This document shows, in pieces, positions 35,384-43,009 of a stretch of DNA of 64,000 nt. The notes beneath the pieces were generated by a model that was not told where the DNA came from, did not search any database, and worked only from the letters and a program-made list of their open reading frames with translations. Source of the stretch: Frankiaceae bacterium (GTDB lineage: Bacteria; Actinomycetota; Actinomycetes; BP-191); assembly GCA_035556555.1 (NCBI GenBank), contig DATMES010000024.1:158128-222127 (forward strand). The letters are read 5' to 3'. Numbering within the stretch: the first letter of the stretch is position 1; every line of letters starts with the position of its first letter. The position numbers and the translations under genes were made by a program.

Positions 35384-35447
35384 GGGCCACCTCCCGCGAT
35401 CTGCCGCCATCGTCGCACGCGCGCCACGCGAGGCGCGACGGGAACCC

Positions 35448-35553
35448 CCGCCCGCCCCGGCCGAGCGCGCCCGCGAAACGATCACCCGTGTCCCTTCTCC
35501 GGCCGGGCTCCCGCACGCGGCGGGGACACAGGTGATCGTTCCGGGGCGGGCGG
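35448..35553. repeat. 106-nt two-tier inverted repeat between divergent genes
   Basis: Inner arms AACGATCACCCGTGTCCC (35477-35494) and its complement (35523-35540) match at 17 of 18 positions. Outer arms CCGCCCGCCCCGG (35448-35460) pair with 35541-35553, with 16 unpaired nt on one side. It occupies most of the 204-nt spacer between the divergent esterase and acyltransferase genes, so it overlaps any promoters there. Confidence 0.75.
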
Positions 35554-35587
35554 GCGGCGGGACCCCGGGGGAACGTTCGGAGGGCGG

Positions 35588-36400
35588 ATGGACGTAACCC
35601 CGGCCCGTTCCGTAGGGTCGGTCGCTACGACGGCTGACAATGGAAGCGGGGCCTCCCGGGTGTGGTACTGGATTGTCAAGGCGATCCTGACCCCGATCCT
35701 CCGCACGCTGTTCCGCCCCAGGGTCGAGGGCGCGGAGTACCTCCCGGAGGAGGGGCCGGCGATCCTCGCGAGCAACCACCTGTCGTTCTCCGACTCGATC
35801 TTCCTGCCGCTGGTGGTGCCGCGGCGCGTGACGTTCCTCGCCAAGAGCGACTACTTCACGGCGGGCGGGCTCAAGGGACGGCTCAAGGCGGGGTTCTTCA
35901 AGGGCGTCGGGCAGCTGCCGGTGGACCGTTCGGGCGGGCGGGCGTCGCAGGCGGCGCTGGAGGCCGCGAAGAAGGTCCTCGCCCAGGGCGACCTGCTCGG
36001 CATCTACCCGGAGGGCACGCGTTCGCCTGACGGCCGCCTCTACCGCGGCAAGACCGGCGTCGCGCGGATGGCGCTGGAGTCGGGCGTCAAGGTCATCCCG
36101 TGCGCGATGGTCAACACGTTCGAGATCCAGCCCCCGGGCAAGGTGATCCCCAAGATCATGCCGGTCGTCATCAGGATCGGTAAGCCGCTGGACTTCTCGC
36201 GCTACGCCGGCATGGAGGACGACCGTTTCGTCCTGCGGTCGATGACCGACGAGATCATGTACGAGCTGATGATGCTGTCGGGGCAGGAGTACGTCGACAC
36301 GTACGCCACCAAGGCCAAGGCCGACATCGAGGACGCCCGCGCCGCCGCCGGCGAGTCGATGGTGTCCGCCTCGCCGGGTCCCCAGCGCCGCGCCGGCTGA
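35588..36400 (+). CDS. 1-acyl-glycerol-3-phosphate acyltransferase (PlsC family)
   Basis: 270 residues. Acyltransferase motif I NHLSFSDSI (an HX4D variant), LAKSDYFT, and YPEGTRSPDG; one hydrophobic segment near the N-terminus. Catalyses acyl transfer to lysophosphatidate or a similar acceptor. GGAGGG lies just upstream of the ATG. A second PlsC-like enzyme occurs at 41390-42535. Confidence 0.85.
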   Translation: MDVTPARSVGSVATTADNGSGASRVWYWIVKAILTPILRTLFRPRVEGAEYLPEEGPAILASNHLSFSDSIFLPLVVPRRVTFLAKSDYFTAGGLKGRLKAGFFKGVGQLPVDRSGGRASQAALEAAKKVLAQGDLLGIYPEGTRSPDGRLYRGKTGVARMALESGVKVIPCAMVNTFEIQPPGKVIPKIMPVVIRIGKPLDFSRYAGMEDDRFVLRSMTDEIMYELMMLSGQEYVDTYATKAKADIEDARAAAGESMVSASPGPQRRAG

Positions 36401-36402
36401 CC

Positions 36403-36563
36403 AGTGCCCCGTCCGGCCGCGCCCGCCCTGCTGCGCGGCGCCCCGGCGGCGACCGGCGGCGTTCTCGTCGGCGTCGATAGCGCCGCCATCGCCGCCTCCT
36501 CGGCCTTGCCGCTCGTCCCCCCGGACGCCGCTCGCGACGGGCAACGCGACCGGACGGGGCACT
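36403..36563. repeat. 161-bp segment with 19-bp inverted ends
   Basis: AGTGCCCCGTCCGG(C/T)CGCG occurs at 36403-36421 and inverted at 36545-36563 with 18 of 19 matches. It fills the entire gap between the acyltransferase stop and the sensor-kinase start, touching neither coding region except by the final TAG. Confidence 0.6.
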
Positions 36564-36565
36564 AG
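36404..36565 (+). CDS. Possible 53-residue small protein
   Basis: A GTG-initiated reading frame, PRPAAPALLRGAPAATGG then LVGVDSAAIAASSALPLVPP, that ends in TAG overlapping the sensor-kinase GTG (TAGTG), the coupling used elsewhere here. It falls exactly on a 161-bp inverted-repeat segment, so it may equally be non-coding. No recognised domain and no clear ribosome binding site. Confidence 0.25.
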   Translation: MPRPAAPALLRGAPAATGGVLVGVDSAAIAASSALPLVPPDAARDGQRDRTGH

Positions 36566-37665
36566 TGGGCGTCGAGGGCTCGCTGTGGCGGGCGCTCGCG
36601 GCGTTCCGCTGGCTGTCCGTCCCGTACGCCGCCGTCCTCGTCTGGGCCAACGACGCCAACTACGCGCACCCCGTGGGCGGCTGGCTCGTCGTCGCCGCCA
36701 TGCTCGCCTGGACCGTCGTCGTCACCGCGCGCCCGCCGCGTACGCGGATGCTCCTCGGCGCCGACCTCGCCATCGCCTCCCTGCTGGTCTTCGCGACGCG
36801 GCTCGTCGAGACGCCCGACCGGATCACCACCGCGCCGACGCTGACCGTCACGTGGAGCGCCGGGCCGGTCGTCGCGTGGGCGATCGTGTGGGGCGTCGCG
36901 GGCGGCGTAGGGGCTGGGTTCGTCGTGGGGATGGCGACGATCCTCATGCGCGGCAACTTCGGGCAGTCCAGCGGCGGCAGCCTCGTCCTGCTCGTGCTCA
37001 GCGGCGCCGTCATCGGCTACGTCGTCCGCCTCGCACTGGGCGCGCAGGCGTCGCTCGCCCGCGCCGTCGAGCTGCAGGCCGCCACCGCCGAACGCGAACG
37101 CCTTGCCCGCCGTATCCATGACGGGACGTTGCAGACGCTCGCGCTCATCCACCGCCGCGGCGAGCGCATCGGCGGCGAGGCGGCGGAGCTGGCCGCGCTG
37201 GCCGCGGAGCAGGAGGCGACGCTGCGCGAGCTCGTGGCGCGCGGTCCCGCCACGGCGCCCGCGGGCTCGGCGGACCTGCGCGGGCTGCTCGCCGACGCGT
37301 GCCGCGCCGCCGAGGTGCCCGCCGAGCTGGCCGCGCCCGCGGAGCCCGTCCTGCTGCCCGCCGCGGTGGCCACGGAGACCGCCGACGCCGTCGCCGCCGC
37401 GCTCGGCAACGTCGCCCGCCACGCCGGTCCCGGAGCGCGGGCGTGGGTGTTCGTGGAGGACACCGACGACGAGGTCACCGTGTCGGTGCGCGACGACGGC
37501 GCGGGTTTCGAGCCCGGCCGCCTCGACGCCGCCGCCGGTGCCGGGCGCCTCGGCGTCGCGCAGTCCATCACCGGCCGCGTGACCGGAATGGGCGGTGGCG
37601 TACGAATCGAGAGCACACCAGGCGGGGGCACAGAGGTAGAAATGCGGATACCACGAGCGAAGTGA
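36565..37665 (+). CDS. Membrane sensor histidine kinase
   Basis: 366 residues. About five to six N-terminal membrane helices (to ~residue 158) are followed by a short coiled stretch and the dimerisation motif RRIHDGTLQTLALI with His185, then a GHKL ATPase domain with NVARHAGPGA (N box), DDGAGFEPGRLD and GAGRLGVAQSI (G boxes). HisKA_3-like kinases of this type partner NarL-class regulators such as the one at 38115. GTG start in TAGTG. Confidence 0.87.
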   Translation: MGVEGSLWRALAAFRWLSVPYAAVLVWANDANYAHPVGGWLVVAAMLAWTVVVTARPPRTRMLLGADLAIASLLVFATRLVETPDRITTAPTLTVTWSAGPVVAWAIVWGVAGGVGAGFVVGMATILMRGNFGQSSGGSLVLLVLSGAVIGYVVRLALGAQASLARAVELQAATAERERLARRIHDGTLQTLALIHRRGERIGGEAAELAALAAEQEATLRELVARGPATAPAGSADLRGLLADACRAAEVPAELAAPAEPVLLPAAVATETADAVAAALGNVARHAGPGARAWVFVEDTDDEVTVSVRDDGAGFEPGRLDAAAGAGRLGVAQSITGRVTGMGGGVRIESTPGGGTEVEMRIPRAK

Positions 37666-37725
37666 CCACGCGACATTGCCGACCCCGCTAATGTTGCGGA
37701 CACCAACCCAGCGAGGAGGGGGCGC

Positions 37726-38115
37726 ATGGACTCCGTAGACGAGCGGCGGGTGGGGCTGCTGATCGTCGACGACGACGCCTCGATGCGCGACCTGCTCCGG
37801 CTGACGTTCGAGCTGCACCCGCAGTTCGAGGTGCTGGCCGAGGCCGCCAACGGCTCCGACGCCGTCACCGCCGCCGACGAGCACAAGCCCGACGCGGTCA
37901 TCCTCGACGTCATGATGCCCGGCACCGACGGGCTCGAGGCGCTGCCCCGGATCCTGCGCGTCAGCCCCGACTCCAAGATCATCGTGTTCAGCGCGTACGC
38001 CACCGTCCCCATCGTCCAGCAGGCGCTGGAGGCCGGTGCCTCGCTGGTGCTCGAGAAGACGGTGCCGCAACGCGACGTCGTGGCCGCCGTCCTGGACCTC
38101 GTACCGGCGCGCTAG
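37726..38115 (+). CDS. Stand-alone receiver-domain response regulator
   Basis: 129 residues, receiver domain only: acidic pocket IVDDDAS, phospho-acceptor Asp61 (VILDVMMPG), Ser/Thr switch (FSAY) and Lys in LEKTV. No output domain. GAGGAGGGG is upstream of the ATG. It sits between the kinase and a NarL-type regulator, so it may act as a phosphate sink or be an alternative target of the kinase. Confidence 0.88.
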   Translation: MDSVDERRVGLLIVDDDASMRDLLRLTFELHPQFEVLAEAANGSDAVTAADEHKPDAVILDVMMPGTDGLEALPRILRVSPDSKIIVFSAYATVPIVQQALEAGASLVLEKTVPQRDVVAAVLDLVPAR

Positions 38116-38738
38116 TGGTACGCGTGGTCGTCGTCGACGACCACCCGATGTGGCGCGACGGTGTCGCGCGCGACCTCGCCGAGGCGGGGCTCGACGTCGT
38201 CGGCACGGCCGGCGACGGGCGTTCCGCGGTCGACGTCGCCAAGGCGACCCGCCCCGACGTCGTCGTCATGGACCTCCAGCTCCCCGAGCTGTCCGGCGTC
38301 GAGGCGACCCGCGCCGTGGTCGACGCGCTGCCGGGCGTACGCGTCCTCGTCCTGTCGGCCAGCGGCGAGCACGCGGACGTCCTCGACGCCGTGAAGGCGG
38401 GTGCCACCGGGTACCTCATCAAGTCCGCGAGCGCCGCCGAGCTACTCGACGCCGTACGGCGCACGGCCTCCGGCGACCCGGTGTTCACCCCTGGTCTGGC
38501 GGGGCTCGTGCTGGGCGCGTTCCGCGGGGTGTCCGAGCCCGAGACGAAGCTGACGGAGCGCGAGACCGAGGTGCTGCGCCTGGTGGCGAAGGGGCTGACG
38601 TACAAGCAGATCGCCGAGCGTCTCGTCCTCTCCCACCGCACGGTCCAGAACCACGTCCAGAACGTCCTCAACAAGCTGCAGCTCCACACCCGCTACGAGC
38701 TCGTCCGCTACGCGGTCAAGAAGGGTCTCGACTCCTGA
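38115..38738 (+). CDS. NarL/LuxR-family response regulator
   Basis: 207 residues. Receiver with VVDDH, Asp53 (VMDLQLP) and Lys in LIKSAS, then a C-terminal LuxR-type helix-turn-helix (LTERETEVLRLVAKGLTYKQIAERLVLSHRTVQNHVQNVLNKL). GTG start overlaps the previous stop (TAGTG). Forms a three-protein phosphorelay with the two upstream genes; a hairpin GGGGC/GCCCC follows at 38749-38761. Confidence 0.9.
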   Translation: MVRVVVVDDHPMWRDGVARDLAEAGLDVVGTAGDGRSAVDVAKATRPDVVVMDLQLPELSGVEATRAVVDALPGVRVLVLSASGEHADVLDAVKAGATGYLIKSASAAELLDAVRRTASGDPVFTPGLAGLVLGAFRGVSEPETKLTERETEVLRLVAKGLTYKQIAERLVLSHRTVQNHVQNVLNKLQLHTRYELVRYAVKKGLDS

Positions 38739-38748
38739 CGGGGAGCCT

Positions 38749-38761
38749 GGGGCGGTGCCCC
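38749..38761 (+). terminator. Short hairpin after the two-component operon
   Basis: GGGGC (38749-38753) pairs with GCCCC (38757-38761), loop GGT, 10 nt after the stop. No U tract; likely the end of the kinase/regulator operon. Confidence 0.4.
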
Positions 38762-38833
38762 CGGGCGACCGGAGGGCTCGGCGAACGGGTTGCGTGCACG
38801 GAGCGTGACAGTCGCGAGCTGCCCGGCGACCTC

Positions 38834-38905
38834 GCCCCCCATCGGGGTGCGTTGTGCGCTTTTTCGCCGCACGGACCGCAACCCGGAGCCTTTTCCATCC
38901 TGGCT
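38834..38905. repeat. Dispersed repeat, copy B
   Basis: Within the 519-nt gene-free gap 38739-39257. Aligns with 32461-32530 (see that entry). Its right half also forms one arm of an inverted pair with 39088-39113. Confidence 0.6.
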
Positions 38906-39113
38906 CGCGCTGGGCCTGGATCGTGCTGGGCAGGAGCCCCTTTGGCGCTGGACCACCACAAGAACGGCGGTCAACCCCGGACGAGTGGCGCCCGCGCACC
39001 CGCGTCGGCCCAACCCTGCAGCCCAGCAGCCGGTCTCACGCGTAGTGATCTTCAAAGAACGACTGAGCCCGGCGCCAACCACGCCGTCAGGATGGAAAAG
39101 GCTCCCGGTTGCG
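38877..39113. repeat. 237-bp segment bounded by 26-bp inverted repeats
   Basis: The arm at 38877-38902 (CGCAACCCGGAGCC then TTTTCCATCCTG) recurs inverted at 39088-39113 with a single mismatch. A third, partial copy of the arm is at 32507-32528. No transposase or convincing ORF lies inside. The segment also contains the left copy of the 46-nt direct repeat (39016-39061). Confidence 0.65.
39016..39061. repeat. 46-nt direct repeat, copy 1
   Basis: Shares GCCGGTCTCACGCGT(A/G)GTG and ATCTTCAAAGAACG with 48618-48663; the last 33 nt differ at one position, the first 13 are more divergent. Both copies are intergenic, near the 3' ends of genes. Confidence 0.65.
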
Positions 39114-39257
39114 ACAGGACGGCGGAGGCGGTCACCGCGGGTGACCCAGCGCCCCCTCCGGTGACACCGCAACCGCGTCCCGCCGGAGTCGGGCACCCGC
39201 GCGAGGCCCGGCCCGCCGTTCGCGGAGGCCGCGGCCTCCGGTCGTTCCCGCGCCCTC

Positions 39258-39944
39258 TCAGGCGAGCCCCGCGCGCCTGGCGAGGGCGTCGGGACGGCAC
39301 AGCAGGATGCGGCGGCCGTGGACCTCGATCAAGCCGCGCTGCTGGAACGACTGCAGGATCTGGTTGACCGACTGGCGCGAGCCGCCGGCCATCTCCGCGA
39401 GGCGGTACTGCGGGACCGCGACCTCGATGGGCACGTTGCCCTTCGGGCGGTCGAGGTCCTCCGCGAGGCGGAGCAGCACCTTGGCCACGCGGCCGCCGAG
39501 GTCGAGGAAGACGAAGTCCGCCGCCTGTTCCGACAGGCGCCGTACGAGTGCCCCGAGGGAGCGGAGGAGCTGGTCCACCAGCGGGGGGTGTTCGCGCATG
39601 AGGTCGAGGAACGCCGCCCTGGACAGCACGAGCGCGGTCGTGTCCTCGACGGCCTCCGCGGAGGCCGAGCGGGAGCCGCCGTCGAGCAGCGCGATCTCGC
39701 CGAGGACGTCCGGCGCGTGCAGCGTCGTGAGGACCATGCGGTCGCCGTTCTCGCTGCTGACGACGACGGCGACGGAGCCCTCGACGAGGACGTACAGCGA
39801 GTCGCCGGGGTCGCCCTGGTGGAACAGCGGCTGGTCCCGCCCGAACGTCCTGCGCACCAGCCGCTTCGCCAGCTCGCCCGCCGCGTCCCGGGTCAGCCCC
39901 GCGAAGAGCGGGGTCTCCCTCAGCAGCGCGGCGGCGTCGTCCAC
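39258..39944 (-). CDS. Crp/Fnr-family transcription regulator
   Basis: 228 residues from GTG 39944. N-terminal cyclic-nucleotide-binding-like beta-roll (TPLFAGLTRDAAGELA, GDPGDSLYVLVEGSVAV, GEIALLDGGSRSASAEA) and C-terminal winged helix (RLAEMAGGSRQSVNQILQSFQQRGLI). TAGGGT lies 7 nt before the GTG, indicating leaderless initiation. A dyad at 39972-39995 overlaps where its -35 would be, suggesting autoregulation. Length matches the family (about 225-230). Confidence 0.9.
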   Translation of the reverse strand: MDDAAALLRETPLFAGLTRDAAGELAKRLVRRTFGRDQPLFHQGDPGDSLYVLVEGSVAVVVSSENGDRMVLTTLHAPDVLGEIALLDGGSRSASAEAVEDTTALVLSRAAFLDLMREHPPLVDQLLRSLGALVRRLSEQAADFVFLDLGGRVAKVLLRLAEDLDRPKGNVPIEVAVPQYRLAEMAGGSRQSVNQILQSFQQRGLIEVHGRRILLCRPDALARRAGLA

Positions 39945-39971
39945 GGCGCCGACCCTAGACGCAATCTGAGT

Positions 39972-39995
39972 ACCTGAACTCACGTTCAGTCAGGT
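39972..39995. promoter_or_regulatory. Operator-like dyad between the Crp/Fnr and CDP-alcohol genes
   Basis: Overlapping inverted repeats: CTGAAC/GTTCAG with 4-nt spacing (39974-39989) inside ACCTGA/TCAGGT (39972-39995). It lies about 30 nt upstream of the regulator start, over its -35 region, and 10 nt before the divergent gene at 40006. Confidence 0.5.
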
Positions 39996-40005
39996 CATCC
40001 GACGG

Positions 40006-40605
40006 ATGGCGCGGGCCGCCGTGGCGGCGAGCATCGACCGCATGGACGGTCTCTACGCACTGAAGCCCTGGTACGCCGCCCGCCTCCGCCCGATGCGCAC
40101 CAGATTGGCCGCCGCGGACGTCAGCCCGGCGACGCTGACGTACGCCGGCGTCGCGGCCGCCGCACTCGGCGGCGTCGCGCTGGCGAGCGGTCACGGCTGG
40201 CTGGTGCCGCCGCTCGTGGCGGCGCGGCTGGCGTTCGCCAACCTCGACGGCGCGGTCGCGCGGGACACGGGGCGGTGCACGCCGTACGGCGGCGTCGTCA
40301 ACGAGCTCGGCGACCGGCTCGCCGATCTGGCGCTGCTCGCCGGCCTGCTCGCCGTCGCGCCCGCACCGCTGGTGCTGACGGCGATGCTCGCCGCGACGCT
40401 GCCCTCGTGGGTCGCGCTGGCCGGCGCCGCGCACGGCGCGCCGCGACGCAACGGCGGCCCGCTCGGCAAGACCGAGCGCTGCCTCCTCGTCTGCGTCGCC
40501 GCGCTCCTCCCCGCGACGGCCGCGGCGGTCACCGTCGCCATCGCCGCCGGCTCCGTCGCGACCGCCGCGCTGCGGTTCGCGGGCATCCGCAAGGCGCTCG
40601 CGTGA
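40006..40605 (+). CDS. CDP-alcohol phosphatidyltransferase
   Basis: 199 residues, about six membrane helices. The catalytic motif is [17 protein letters not shown] followed by VVNELGD. It matches the family pattern DG-x2-AR-x8-G-x3-D-x3-D except that the first of the two late Asp positions is Asn. That variant is worth noting because this Asp normally binds metal. ATG 40006 is taken; a later ATG (40042, [15 protein letters not shown]) is also reasonable. Confidence 0.78.
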   Translation: MARAAVAASIDRMDGLYALKPWYAARLRPMRTRLAAADVSPATLTYAGVAAAALGGVALASGHGWLVPPLVAARLAFANLDGAVARDTGRCTPYGGVVNELGDRLADLALLAGLLAVAPAPLVLTAMLAATLPSWVALAGAAHGAPRRNGGPLGKTERCLLVCVAALLPATAAAVTVAIAAGSVATAALRFAGIRKALA

Positions 40606-41393
40606 ACGCCGTCCTCGTCGTCGGCGGCGCGCTCGGCGCGGGCGGCATCGGCGTCGCGCTCGGCGGCGACCGCGAGCTGCGCAGGCGCTGGGCCACCTGG
40701 GCCGTCACCGCGCCGCTGGTCGGCGGCCTGCTCGCCTTGGGCGCGCCCGGCGCGGCGGCCCTCGCGGCCGCGCTCGGCGTCGTCGCCGCGAGCGAGTACG
40801 CCCGCCTGGCCGGCCTGCGCACCGCCGACCGCGCGCTGCTCTGCGCGGTCGCCGTCGGCCTGCCGCTCGCCGTCCTCGTCACGCCGGACGCGCTGCGCGC
40901 CACGCCTTTGCTCGCGCTCGGCGCGACGCTCCCCGCGCTGCTCTCCGGCGACACGAGGACCGGGCTGCGGCGGGCGGCGCTGACGGCGTTCGGCGTCATC
41001 TGGCTGCCGTGGGCGCTGGCGCATCTCGTGCTGCTCGGCGGCACGGCGTTCGCGGTCTGCGCGGCCGTCTCCGTGGCCGACGTCACCGCGTGGTGCGGCG
41101 GCAAGCTGGTCGGCGGCGCGCGCCTCTCGACGCTCTCGCCGGGCAAGACCTGGGGCGGTGTCCTCGGTGCGGCCGTCGGCGCGGCGTCGACGCTGGCGCT
41201 GCTCGGGGCGTTCACCCCGCTGCTGCTCGTCGCGGTCGTCGTCGGCGACGTCGTCGGCGACCTGCTGGAGTCGATGGCGAAGCGCGAGGCCGGCGTCAAG
41301 GACGCGGGGAGCTGGCTGCCGGGCTTCGGTGGCCTCCTCGACCGCGTCGACTCGCTGCTCGTCGTCCTGCCGCTGGCCTGGTGGGCGCTGTGA
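40602..41393 (+). CDS. cdsA: Phosphatidate cytidylyltransferase
   Basis: 263 residues, multi-pass membrane protein from GTG 40602 (GTGA overlap). The CdsA signature [17 protein letters not shown] and LLDRVDSLL is intact near the C-terminus, preceded by LSPGKTWGG. Makes CDP-diacylglycerol for the adjacent CDP-alcohol transferase, so these genes form a compact phospholipid unit. Confidence 0.87.
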   Translation: MNAVLVVGGALGAGGIGVALGGDRELRRRWATWAVTAPLVGGLLALGAPGAAALAAALGVVAASEYARLAGLRTADRALLCAVAVGLPLAVLVTPDALRATPLLALGATLPALLSGDTRTGLRRAALTAFGVIWLPWALAHLVLLGGTAFAVCAAVSVADVTAWCGGKLVGGARLSTLSPGKTWGGVLGAAVGAASTLALLGAFTPLLLVAVVVGDVVGDLLESMAKREAGVKDAGSWLPGFGGLLDRVDSLLVVLPLAWWAL

Positions 41394-42535
41394 TCGCGGG
41401 GTACGTGCGGCGCGCGTTCTGGCGCACGGCGTTCCGTCTCGGCGGGCTCACGGTGACCGGCCGGCTGCCGCGCGGCGGCTGCGTCGTCGTCGCCAACCAC
41501 TCCTCGCACGCCGACGCGCCCGCGCTGCTCGCGGCGCTCGACGCGGCGCACGCGCCGGCCGTCGCCGCCGCGGCGGACTACTGGTTCCGCCAGGGCCGGC
41601 GCGCGAAGGTCTGCCGGACGCTCGTCGCCGGCTTCCCTGTCCGGCGCGGCGGCGGCGGGGCATCCGACCTGATGTCCGCCGTCCCCGCGCTCCTGATGGG
41701 CCGCGCCGTCGTGGTGTTCCCCGAGGGGACACGTTCTCGCGACGGCGCGGTGGGGGAGTTCCACTCCGGCGCGCTGCGGCTCGCCGCCGCCGCCGGAGTG
41801 CCCGTCGTCCCTGTCGGCCTGGCCGGTACGCGCGACACGCTGCCGCCGCACGGCAGGTTCCGCCCGCGACCCGTCGCGGTCCGCATCGGCACGCCGTTGC
41901 ACGACCCCGACAAGCGGACGCTGCGCAACGCCGTCGTCGACCTCGCCGCGGACCCCGCACCGCCTCGTACGTCGCCGCTGCACCGTCGCGCGGCTCTCGT
42001 CGCGGGCGGGCTGACGGGGCTCGCGCTGGCGTTCGCGTGGGGGTTCGCGGAGGCGATCGTCTGGCCGCTGGTGCCGGAGCTGTTCGTGGCGCTCGTCGCG
42101 CTGGCGATGCCGAAGGCGGCCCCGCGCCTCGCGCTCGCGGCCGTCGCGGGATCCCTCGCGGGCGGCCTGGCGGCGTACGCCATCGGCGCCGCGGGCCTGC
42201 ACCCGCCCGCGCCGCTGACGACGCCGAGGATGCACGCCGTCGCTGCCGAGCAGCTCTCGTCCGAGGGCGCGGCCGCGCTGCGGCACCAGCCGCTCTCGGG
42301 CGTCCCGTACAAGGTCTACGCCGTCCGCGCCGGGGAGACCGGCGTGCCGCTCGCGTCGTTCACGGCGTGGACCGCGCTCGCGCGCGGCGGCCGCATCCTC
42401 GCGGTCGGCCTCGCCCTCGCTCTCGCCGGCGTGCTCCTGCGCCGGCTGCTCGTCCGCGCCTACGGCACGTACGTCGCCGGGCTCGGAGGCACGTTCGCCC
42501 TGTCACTGCGTCGAGTCGTGGAGGTCTGGTCATGA
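41390..42535 (+). CDS. PlsC acyltransferase fused to a membrane domain
   Basis: 381 residues from GTG 41390. Residues to ~195 form an acyltransferase (NHSSHADAP motif [12 protein letters not shown] motif [13 protein letters not shown]). The remainder has several hydrophobic helices ([27 protein letters not shown]...) resembling the DedA/VTT-type membrane domain. The fusion of acyltransferase and membrane region is uncommon. Confidence 0.75.
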   Translation: MIAGYVRRAFWRTAFRLGGLTVTGRLPRGGCVVVANHSSHADAPALLAALDAAHAPAVAAAADYWFRQGRRAKVCRTLVAGFPVRRGGGGASDLMSAVPALLMGRAVVVFPEGTRSRDGAVGEFHSGALRLAAAAGVPVVPVGLAGTRDTLPPHGRFRPRPVAVRIGTPLHDPDKRTLRNAVVDLAADPAPPRTSPLHRRAALVAGGLTGLALAFAWGFAEAIVWPLVPELFVALVALAMPKAAPRLALAAVAGSLAGGLAAYAIGAAGLHPPAPLTTPRMHAVAAEQLSSEGAAALRHQPLSGVPYKVYAVRAGETGVPLASFTAWTALARGGRILAVGLALALAGVLLRRLLVRAYGTYVAGLGGTFALSLRRVVEVWS

Positions 42536-42774
42536 AGGAGTTCTGGAAGGGTGTCGGGCTCGGGCTGCTGTCGTTCGTCCCCGCCGCGGCGTTCGCGGCG
42601 TTCGCGGGGCCGCTCGTGGCGTTGCTGATGCTGGTCCTCGCCGCGTTCGGGGCCGTCATGCTCGCGCCGGTCACCGCGGCGCGGATCGGCGGCGTGGCGG
42701 CGGGTGTGCTGACGCCGCTCGTCGCCGGCTTCGGGCTGCTCTACGTCGTGCTCGCGAACGCGACGTTCGGGTGA
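42532..42774 (+). CDS. Small membrane protein, tandem pair member 1
   Basis: 80 residues, coupled to the previous gene (ATGA). N-terminus [20 protein letters not shown], then three hydrophobic helices. Weakly similar to the next gene (shared FWK..GLG), so the pair look like tandem duplicates. Function unknown. Confidence 0.6.
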   Translation: MKEFWKGVGLGLLSFVPAAAFAAFAGPLVALLMLVLAAFGAVMLAPVTAARIGGVAAGVLTPLVAGFGLLYVVLANATFG

Positions 42775-43007
42775 CCGGCTTCTGGAAGGCGTACGGGCTG
42801 GGGACGCTGGCGGCGTTCGTGGCGCTGGGGTTCTGGGAGTACGCGGGGGCGGTCGCCGCCGGCGTCACGCTCGTCGTCGGCGCCGGTGCGGCGATCGCGG
42901 CGGGCCCGCGCACCGCGGGCCGTTTGCTCGGCGTGCTCGCCGCGGTGGCGACGCCGTTCGTGCTCGCGGGGGTGACGGCGGCTCTCGTCATGGCGTCGTG
43001 GGAGTAG
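42771..43007 (+). CDS. Small membrane protein, tandem pair member 2
   Basis: 78 residues from GTG 42771. It begins TGFWKAYGLGTLAAFVALGF and has three hydrophobic stretches. It converges on glpK with only two nt between stop codons. Confidence 0.6.
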   Translation: MTGFWKAYGLGTLAAFVALGFWEYAGAVAAGVTLVVGAGAAIAAGPRTAGRLLGVLAAVATPFVLAGVTAALVMASWE

Positions 43008-43009
43008 CG

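Noticed and set aside
38739..39257. Small proteins in the 519-nt gap
   Set aside because: Several short frames are open on both strands but overlap repeated DNA, have no ribosome binding site and share sequence only through the repeats.
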